A stretch of DNA of 64,000 bases from Micromonospora chokoriensis (GTDB lineage: Bacteria; Actinomycetota; Actinomycetes; Mycobacteriales; Micromonosporaceae), in contig NZ_LT607409.1 in assembly GCF_900091505.1 (NCBI RefSeq), forward strand, positions 2,480,001-2,544,000. The letters are read 5' to 3'. The notes beneath the pieces were generated by a model. The model did no database searches and was not told the origin of the DNA. It saw nothing but the letters and a program-made list of their open reading frames with translations. This document shows, one piece after another, positions 58,738 to 64,000 of the stretch; position 1 is the first letter of the stretch; each line of letters begins with the position of its first letter. A program made the translations under genes and the position numbers.

Positions 58738-59883
58738 ATGTCGGCAACGGACACGCCCGCGCGGCGCCGGATCACACTCACCGGCATCAGCTCGCGGGCC
58801 TGGGAGCATCCCGCCGACCGGGGCGCGCTGGTCGCGTTGCGGGAGTTGCGCGGCTTCGACGACGTGCTGCGGTCGTTCTTCGGCATGTGGAACGAGCGGG
58901 GCTTCCGGCTGTCCGTGCTGGCAGCGGGGATCCGGGTCGACCACCGGCAGTACCCGGCGGTGTGGCAGCGCTACACCGAGGCCGCGGCGGCGTTGGACGT
59001 GGCCGAGCTGCCCGAGCTGTACGTGACCCAGTCGCCCTGGTTGGGTGCCGAGGCGGTCGGCCTGGAACGGCCGTTCATCGTGCTGAACTCCGCGTGCGTG
59101 CAGCAGCTCGACGAGGACGAGCTGCGCTGCCTGCTCGGCCACGAGCTGGGGCACGTGGGCAGCGGGCACGCGGTCTACAAGACGATGCTCATGATCCTCA
59201 CCCGGTGGGCGGCCAACCTGAGCTGGTTGCCGGTGGGCGCGATCGCGTTGCGGGCGATCATCGCGGCGATGTTGGAGTGGTGGCGCAAGGCGGAGCTGTC
59301 CGCCGACCGGGCCGGCCTGCTCGCCGGGCAGGACCCGGCCGCCGCGCTGCGGCTGCTGATGAAGCTCGCCGGCGGCGGTGACCTGTCCCAGGTCGACACG
59401 ACAGCGTTCCTGGAGCAGGCCGCCGAGTACGCCGGCGGCGGCGACCTGCGCGACAGCCTGCACAAGATTCGGATGACGGCGTGGAGCACCCACCCGGTGC
59501 CGGTGGCCCGGGCGGCGCAGCTGCGGCAGTGGATCGACTCCGGGGCGTACGGGCGGGTGCTGGCCGGGGACTATCCGCGCCGTGACGACGACGACTCGAC
59601 ACGGCTCACCGAGGAGATCAAGGCGGCTGCCGAGTCGTACCGGGAGGAGTTCAGCCGATCCACCGACCCGCTGGTCGGCTTGCTGCGCCGGCTCGGCGAC
59701 GGCGCCAGCGACGTCGGGGAGTGGGTGGGCGGCACCGCCGGGCGGGCCCGCTCGTGGATGGACGCCGCCACCGAGGCCGCCGGCCGCGCACACCGCGCCG
59801 GCCGGGCCGCCCCCGGCGCGCGGGCCGGCACCGGAACGACAGGCGGCGGTGACGGTACGGGCTCCGGCGGCACACCTCGGTAA
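58738..59883 (+). CDS. M48-family membrane metallopeptidase
   Basis: 381 aa. Zinc motif HELGH in LLGHELGHVGSGH (about residue 140), third ligand in KAELSADRAGLLAG (about 185). Two hydrophobic segments around TMLMILTRWAANLSWLPVGA. HtpX/Ste24-like membrane protein quality-control protease. The C-terminal 80 aa are a Gly/Ala/Arg-rich tail. ATG 58738 follows GGGGGACTCATC. Confidence 0.92.
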   Translation: MSATDTPARRRITLTGISSRAWEHPADRGALVALRELRGFDDVLRSFFGMWNERGFRLSVLAAGIRVDHRQYPAVWQRYTEAAAALDVAELPELYVTQSPWLGAEAVGLERPFIVLNSACVQQLDEDELRCLLGHELGHVGSGHAVYKTMLMILTRWAANLSWLPVGAIALRAIIAAMLEWWRKAELSADRAGLLAGQDPAAALRLLMKLAGGGDLSQVDTTAFLEQAAEYAGGGDLRDSLHKIRMTAWSTHPVPVARAAQLRQWIDSGAYGRVLAGDYPRRDDDDSTRLTEEIKAAAESYREEFSRSTDPLVGLLRRLGDGASDVGEWVGGTAGRARSWMDAATEAAGRAHRAGRAAPGARAGTGTTGGGDGTGSGGTPR

Positions 59884-59891
59884 GGTCGGCA

Positions 59892-59904
59892 TACGATGCC
59901 GGTC
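59892..59904 (+). promoter_or_regulatory. -10 hexamer of a leaderless promoter (M20 gene)
   Basis: TACGAT (59892-59897) ends exactly 7 nt before ATG 59905 and overlaps the alternative ATG 59896. This supports 59905 as the start. Confidence 0.5.
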
Positions 59905-61272
59905 ATGACCTCACCGATCATGTCCGAGTCCGAGGTGCGGGCCGCCGTCGAGCGGGAGATGCCCGGGGTACGCGCCGACCTGGAACGCCTCGTCCGCATT
60001 CCCAGCATCGCCTTCGAGGGTTTCGACCACTCGCACGTGGAACGTTCCGCCGAGGCGGTCGCCGAGTTGCTGCGCGGCTGCGGCCTGGACGTCGAGATCG
60101 TGCGTTCCGGCGGCCAGCCCGCCGTGATCGGCCGTCGCGCGGCCCCGCCCGGTGCGCCCACCGTCCTGCTCTACGCCCACCACGACGTGCAGCCGGTCGG
60201 CGACCGGTCGCTGTGGGAGTCCGACCCGTTCGAGCCGGTGGAGCGCGACGGCCGGCTCTACGGCCGGGGCGCGGCCGACGACAAGGCCGGCATCATGGCG
60301 CACGTCGCCGCGCTGCGGGCGTACGGGGACGCGCTGCCGGTCGGCGTGGTGCTCTTCATCGAGGGTGAGGAGGAGTACGGCTCCGACTCGCTGGAGCAAC
60401 TGTTGGTCGATCACCGCGACGAGATCGCGTCGGACGTCATCGTGATCGCCGACTCCGGCAACTGGGACATCGGCGTACCGGCGTTGACCACCTCGCTGCG
60501 CGGCATCGTCAACTGCTTCGTCGAGGTACGCACGCTGGACCACGCCGTGCACAGCGGCATGTTCGGCGGTGCCGTGCCGGACGCGCTCACCGCGTTGGTC
60601 CGGCTCCTGGCGACCCTGCACGACGACGCCGGTGACGTGGCCGTGGAAGGGCTGGTCGCCAAGGTGGGCGCCACCGTCGACTACCCCGAGGACCGGGTGC
60701 GCGCCGAGGCCGGGCTGGCCGACGGCGTGCAGTTCATCGGCACCGGCCGGATCACCGACCGGATCTGGACCAAGCCCGCGCTGGCGGTGCTCGGCATCGA
60801 CGCGCCGTCCACCGGTGAGGCGCCGAACGCCCTGGTGCCGGCCGCGAAGGCGAAGCTCAGCATCCGCCTGGCCCCGGGTGACGACCCCAAGCGGGCGTAC
60901 GCGGCGGTGCGCGCGCACCTGGAGAAGCACGCGCCGTGGGGCGCCCAGGTGACGGTCAGCTTCGAACACGACGGCAACCCGTGTGTGATCGACGCGTCCG
61001 GGCCGATGTTCGACGCCGCCCGTTCGGCCTTCCGGACCGCCTGGGACGGCACCGACCCGGTGGACATCGGCATCGGCGGTTCGATCCCGTTCATCGCCAC
61101 CTTCCAGGAGATGTTCCCGAACGCGGCGATCCTGGTGACCGGTGTGGAGGACCCGCACGCCCGCGCACACGGTCCGAACGAGAGCCTGCACCTGGGGGAG
61201 TTCGCCCGGGTCTGCCTCGCCGAGGCCCTGCTGCTGGGCAACGTCGCCGCTGCGGGAGTCGCGGGCCGTTAG
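59905..61272 (+). CDS. M20-family dipeptidase
   Basis: 455 aa. Zinc-binding residues: YAHHDVQPVG (His, Asp), GRGAADDKAG (bridging Asp), IEGEEEYGS (Glu pair), IADSGNWD, and HARAHGPNES (His near the C-terminus). The CndP/DapE-type lid domain is about 190-320. Cytoplasmic dipeptidase, likely dipeptide recycling. ATG 59905 is chosen from the promoter. Confidence 0.94.
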   Translation: MTSPIMSESEVRAAVEREMPGVRADLERLVRIPSIAFEGFDHSHVERSAEAVAELLRGCGLDVEIVRSGGQPAVIGRRAAPPGAPTVLLYAHHDVQPVGDRSLWESDPFEPVERDGRLYGRGAADDKAGIMAHVAALRAYGDALPVGVVLFIEGEEEYGSDSLEQLLVDHRDEIASDVIVIADSGNWDIGVPALTTSLRGIVNCFVEVRTLDHAVHSGMFGGAVPDALTALVRLLATLHDDAGDVAVEGLVAKVGATVDYPEDRVRAEAGLADGVQFIGTGRITDRIWTKPALAVLGIDAPSTGEAPNALVPAAKAKLSIRLAPGDDPKRAYAAVRAHLEKHAPWGAQVTVSFEHDGNPCVIDASGPMFDAARSAFRTAWDGTDPVDIGIGGSIPFIATFQEMFPNAAILVTGVEDPHARAHGPNESLHLGEFARVCLAEALLLGNVAAAGVAGR

Positions 61273-61424
61273 GCCGGCACTCCCCACCCGGCCCCATCCC
61301 ACGCCGTCCACCGACCCGCCACCCGGCGCCATCCCGCGCCGGTCACCCGGTTCCGCCCCGCGCCGGTCACCCCGGCGCCGCCCCGCGCCGTTCACCCGGC
61401 GCCGCCCACCCACCCGGCCCCGAT
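61273..61424. repeat. CCGGCGCC-rich low-complexity tract
   Basis: Repeated CCCGGCGCC/CACCCGG units directly before the inverted repeat. Non-coding. Confidence 0.7.
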
Positions 61425-61508
61425 GCCAAGATCCGCGCAACATCCTGGATGGTGCTGCCTCCGACAAGCGGGAGGCACCAACAACAGTGATACTGCGCGG
61501 ATCTTGGC
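61425..61508. repeat. Long inverted repeat (AAGATC group)
   Basis: GCCAAGATCCGCGCA (61425-61439) pairs perfectly with 61494-61508. Inside, TGGTGCTGCCTCC and GGAGGCACCA pair again. The ends are the same as in the element at 4018 (CCAAGATC/GATCTTGG). Both flanks are G/C-only tracts. Confidence 0.8.
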
Positions 61509-61630
61509 GGCGGGGCGGGGCGCGGCAGGGCGGGGCGGGGCGGGGCGGGGCAGGGTGAGGTCGCGGCGGGGCAGGGCGCGGTGGGGCAGGGCGCGGCGGG
61601 GCAGGGCGCGGTGGGGTAGGGCAGGGCGCT
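61509..61630. repeat. GCGGGGCAGGGCGCG low-complexity tract
   Basis: G-rich irregular repeats of about 15 nt (GCGGGGCAGGGCGCG) directly behind the inverted repeat. Strong G-quadruplex potential. Non-coding. Confidence 0.75.
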
Positions 61631-61735
61631 TCGCCCGGGTGGGTCGGTCGGCTCGTCGCTTGGGCAGTTGGGTGCCGACACGGCAATTTTGCGCCTGATC
61701 TGGCGCTTTACGGCGTGTCGGACGGCCATCTGGTA

Positions 61736-61758
61736 TAGGTTTTCGAACATGAGTACGA
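61736..61758 (+). promoter_or_regulatory. LexA-like (SOS) box over a leaderless start
   Basis: TCGAACATGAGTACGA (61743-61758) matches the actinobacterial SOS box TCGAAC-N4-GTTCGA at 11 of 12 fixed positions. It covers the ATG (61749). TAGGTT (61736-61741) is 7 nt before the ATG. LexA binding there would block transcription start. Confidence 0.7.
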
Positions 61759-61955
61759 ACGAGGTGATGGCCCGGTTGGGGGCCGCTGTCAGCGCGCTGG
61801 GGGACGTCGACGTCTCCGCATGGTCCGAGGACACGCTCAACGAGCAGCTCGGTGAGCTCTCCGCCGCACTGGTCGCCCTCGACTCGGTGCTCTCCCGCGT
61901 CGCCGGCGAGGTCCGCGCCCGGGGGTTGCGCATCGAGGAGCCCGTCTCCGCATAG
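61749..61955 (+). CDS. Small DUF222-like helical protein
   Basis: 68 aa: MSTNEVMARLGAAVSALGDV, then DTLNEQLGELSAALVALDSV, then LSRVAGEVRARGLRIEEPVS. It resembles the N-terminal helical part of DUF222/HNH-endonuclease proteins, and those genes are also often preceded by SOS-like boxes in actinomycetes. Here it ends after 68 residues without an HNH domain. Either a genuine microprotein or the relic of a truncated gene; the rest is replaced by a 32-bp repeat. Confidence 0.7.
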   Translation: MSTNEVMARLGAAVSALGDVDVSAWSEDTLNEQLGELSAALVALDSVLSRVAGEVRARGLRIEEPVSA

Positions 61956-61978
61956 CACCTGTTTCACGAGGGCGGGCC

Positions 61979-62067
61979 GGCCTGCGGCGGGCCCGGACGA
62001 CGAGCCGGCCGGCCTGCGGCGGGCCCGGACGACGACCGGGCTGGCCTGCGGCGGGCCCGGACGACGA
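61979..62067. repeat. 32-bp tandem repeat
   Basis: GGCCTGCGGCGGGCCCGGAC plus 12 bases begins at 61979, 62011 and 62043, about three copies. The period is not a multiple of three. It lies immediately after the DUF222-like gene. Confidence 0.85.
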
Positions 62068-62180
62068 GCGGCGGCGCGGGACCGCGCCGTGTCGGTTCGC
62101 CGACCGGACTCCGCCTCGGCTCGATCGTCCTCATGACAACAGGCCCTGATCGTCGTCCGCGTGGGCGGGCGGCACCCTCC

Positions 62181-62218
62181 CGACACCGCCCGGGCACGGC
62201 AATGCCCGGGCGGTGTCG
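62181..62218 (+). terminator. Perfect 16-bp terminator
   Basis: CGACACCGCCCGGGCA (62181-62196) pairs with 62203-62218, loop CGGCAA. It precedes the ligase gene and contains the GTG at 62213, which rules out that start. Confidence 0.8.
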
Positions 62219-62242
62219 GAGGTGACTGGCAGGATGAGCTGC

Positions 62243-63826
62243 GTGCGGTTCCTCGACCTGGCAGCCACCTCCGCCGCCGTCGCCGCCACCGGTGGCCGGC
62301 GCGCCAAGGTGGAGCTGCTCGCTGATGCGCTGCGCCGGCTCGACCCGGGTGAGGTCGAGCCCGGTGCCGGCTATCTCGCCGGTGAGCTGCGCCAACGGCA
62401 GACCGGGGTGGGCTACGCGAGCCTGCGTGACCTGCCGACGCCGGCCGCCGAGCCGACGTTGACGGTGGCGGGCGTGGACGCGGCGATCGAGCAGATCTCC
62501 GCCGCGCGGGGCGCGGGTTCGCAGTCCCGGCGGCGGGCGCTGCTCGGTGCTCTCTACGCGGCGGCGACCGCCGACGAGCAGCGACTGCTCACCGGTCTGT
62601 TCAGCGGTGAGCTGCGCCAGGGCGCCCAGGCAGGGCTGCTCGCCGACGCGGTGGCCCGGGCCGCCGAGGTGCCGGTGGCGACCGTCCGGCGGGCCCTGCT
62701 GCTCGCCGGTGACCTGCGCGTCGTCGCGGTGGCCGCACTCACCGGAGGAGCCGCCGAGTTGGCCGCTTTCGGCCTCCAGGTCGGCCGTCCGCTGGCACCG
62801 ATGCTCGCGCAGAGCGCCTCCACGGTCGACGAGGCGGTCGCCGCGACCGGCACGCCGGCGGTGGTCGACGTGAAGCTCGACGGCATCCGCATCCAGGTGC
62901 ACCGCTCCGGCGCCGACATCGCTGTCTTCACCCGTAGCCTCGACGAGATCACCGCCCGGGTGCCCGAGGTGGTCGCCGCGGTCCGTGCCCTGCCGGGCCG
63001 CGAGTTGGTGCTCGACGGCGAGGCGATCGGCCTGGACGAGACGGGCCGGCCACTGCCGTTCCAGCAGACGTCGAGCCGGGCCGCCCGACGCACCACCCCC
63101 AGCACCACCGGGCGCACACCGGTCGCCCCGGCGGTGCTCGCGGCAGCCGCCACCACCGGCGCGACGGTGCTCACTCCGTACTTCTTCGACCTGCTGCACC
63201 TCGACGGCGAGGATCTGATCGACCTGCCCGGTCGGGAGCGGTGGGCTGCCCTCGCCGGGGCGGTGGACTCGTCGCTGCTGGTCGGCCGGATGGAGGTCGA
63301 CGGCCCTGAGCAGGCTGCCGCCGCGTTCGCCGCGGCCCTCGACGCCGGGCAGGAGGGCATTGTGGTCAAGGCCCCGGACGCCCCCTACGACGCGGGTCGG
63401 CGTGGTGCCGCCTGGGTCAAGGTCAAGCCCCGGCACACCCTCGACCTGGTGGTGCTCGCCGTCGAGTGGGGCAGCGGCCGGCGCAAGGGGTGGTTGTCCA
63501 ACCTGCACCTGGGCGCACGCGACCCGCAGAGCGGCGGCTTCGTCATGCTCGGCAAGACGTTCAAGGGGCTCACCGACGAGGTGTTGCGCTGGCAGACCGA
63601 GCGCTTCCTCGACCTGGCCGTGGAGCGCGGCGACTGGGTGGTGCGGGTCCGACCCGAGCAGGTTGTGGAGATCGCCTTCGACGGGGTGCAGACCAGCTCC
63701 CGCTATCCGGGTGGAGTGGCGCTGCGTTTCGCCCGGGTGGTGCGCTACCGCGACGACAAGTCCGCCGCCGAGGCGGACACCATCGACGCCGTCCGGGCCA
63801 TCCACGCCGGCCGTCCCAGCGACTGA
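62243..63826 (+). CDS. ATP-dependent DNA ligase
   Basis: 527 aa. N-terminal DNA-binding domain (residues about 1-170, MRFLDLAATSAAVAATGGRR, LLTGLFSGELRQGAQAGLLA). Adenylation domain with the nucleophilic Lys in DVKLDGIRIQ (about 219) and downstream motifs ELVLDGEAIG, FFDLLHLDGEDL, EGIVVKAPDAPY, WVKVKP. OB domain to the end. Type B (LigB-like) actinobacterial ligase for repair. GTG 62243 is preferred: homologues start just there, and CAGGAT lies 7 nt before it. It shares its neighbourhood with the SOS-like gene upstream. Confidence 0.94.
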   Translation: MRFLDLAATSAAVAATGGRRAKVELLADALRRLDPGEVEPGAGYLAGELRQRQTGVGYASLRDLPTPAAEPTLTVAGVDAAIEQISAARGAGSQSRRRALLGALYAAATADEQRLLTGLFSGELRQGAQAGLLADAVARAAEVPVATVRRALLLAGDLRVVAVAALTGGAAELAAFGLQVGRPLAPMLAQSASTVDEAVAATGTPAVVDVKLDGIRIQVHRSGADIAVFTRSLDEITARVPEVVAAVRALPGRELVLDGEAIGLDETGRPLPFQQTSSRAARRTTPSTTGRTPVAPAVLAAAATTGATVLTPYFFDLLHLDGEDLIDLPGRERWAALAGAVDSSLLVGRMEVDGPEQAAAAFAAALDAGQEGIVVKAPDAPYDAGRRGAAWVKVKPRHTLDLVVLAVEWGSGRRKGWLSNLHLGARDPQSGGFVMLGKTFKGLTDEVLRWQTERFLDLAVERGDWVVRVRPEQVVEIAFDGVQTSSRYPGGVALRFARVVRYRDDKSAAEADTIDAVRAIHAGRPSD

Positions 63827-63845
63827 CCAGCGGTCCCGACCCGGT

Positions 63846-64000
63846 TCACCTCACGGAGAGCGACCTCGCGTAGTTCACCTGGTTGTTCAGGTGCTGCACC
63901 TGCGTCTGGTCGCTGACCGGGATCCGCGCGACGTACTGCTGCGCGCCGTTGGTGACCGTCACCTGCACCGTGCCGTGGTGCCGGGTCTCCTTGACCAGCA
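63846..64000 (-). CDS. C-terminus of a hypothetical protein (5' end outside window)
   Basis: 51 codons up to the window edge; stop at 63846-63848. Visible residues: LVKETRHHGTVQVTVTNGAQ, QYVARIPVSDQTQVQHLNNQ, VNYARSLSVR. A beta-strand then a helix, as in PH-like or short SHOCT-associated domains; no family assigned. Convergent with the ligase gene. Confidence 0.6.
   Translation of the reverse strand, partial: LVKETRHHGTVQVTVTNGAQQYVARIPVSDQTQVQHLNNQVNYARSLSVR

Noticed and set aside
61964..63805. A 613-codon minus-strand frame opposite the DNA ligase
   Set aside because: The opposite strand encodes a complete ligase with all motifs; the antisense product is low-complexity Arg/Gly/Val.

Overview
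The window looks like chromosome of a high-GC actinomycete of the family Micromonosporaceae, most likely Micromonospora or a close relative. The basis is the very high GC in third codon positions, many GTG starts, frequent leaderless promoters, actinobacterial families (MurR-MurQ, SigE-type ECF sigma factors, F420/PPOX oxidoreductase, DUF1360, DUF3817, GPGG-motif membrane peptide, glycogen-debranching-type hydrolase) and intergenic palindromes of a kind I associate with this genus. The genus is inference; the phylum-level call is firm.

Layout. 1-3.9 kb: the end of xylose isomerase, xylulokinase, then an MFS transporter behind a terminator. 4.3-10.6 kb (minus): an alpha-glucoside-type uptake operon (binding lipoprotein, two permeases), a terminator, then a LacI regulator and a GH13 alpha-glucosidase; a perfect LacI-type operator lies upstream of the binding-protein gene. 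10.8-16.8 kb: M23 peptidase, TspO, a minus operon (nucleotidyltransferase, BON, metallophosphoesterase, 47-aa membrane peptide), a thymidylate-kinase-like protein, an SDR and an epimerase. 16.9-21.2 kb: murR-murQ for N-acetylmuramic acid 6-phosphate recycling, a group 2 sigma factor and a NlpC/P60 endopeptidase. 21.7-25 kb: small membrane and acidic proteins. 25-30.6 kb: DAHP synthase with an aromatic leader peptide and attenuator, a catalase-fold-like protein and a pair of M16 peptidases. 30.7-38.2 kb: asd, F420/PPOX oxidoreductase, CBS protein, an SCP2-like protein coupled to a debranching-type glycosidase, an acyltransferase, and isochorismatase followed by a GlxA-type regulator. 38.1-42 kb (minus): a LuxR response regulator with a sensor kinase and a degenerate kinase partner. 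42-46.6 kb: VOC proteins, lipoproteins and an ECF sigma factor with a membrane partner.

Accessory stretch (about 46.6-49.9 kb): an autoregulated-looking minimal GntR repressor, divergent from three overlapping tiny genes, then a VOC gene, a lower-GC membrane protein, and the scar of an integrative element: a frameshifted integrase N-terminus between a degenerate copy of the tRNA-Arg 3' end and the intact tRNA-Arg(TCT). The rest (50-64 kb) holds a protease-fold protein without its catalytic residues, an alpha/beta hydrolase, HPF, an SSB paralogue behind two DnaA boxes, cobD-cobQ, rhodanese, a P-loop kinase, M48 and M20 peptidases, a 68-aa DUF222-like protein with a LexA-like box over its start, an ATP-dependent DNA ligase, and a partial gene.

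Two features run through the whole window. At least ten long intergenic inverted repeats, several with perfect 15-23 bp arms, fall into related sequence groups, and some members differ by paired changes in both arms. Several of them directly touch minisatellites or G/C-only tracts (20-, 22-, 31-, 32- and 63-bp units occur in the window). Many genes also start 6-7 nt after a TANNNT -10 hexamer, which implies leaderless mRNAs.
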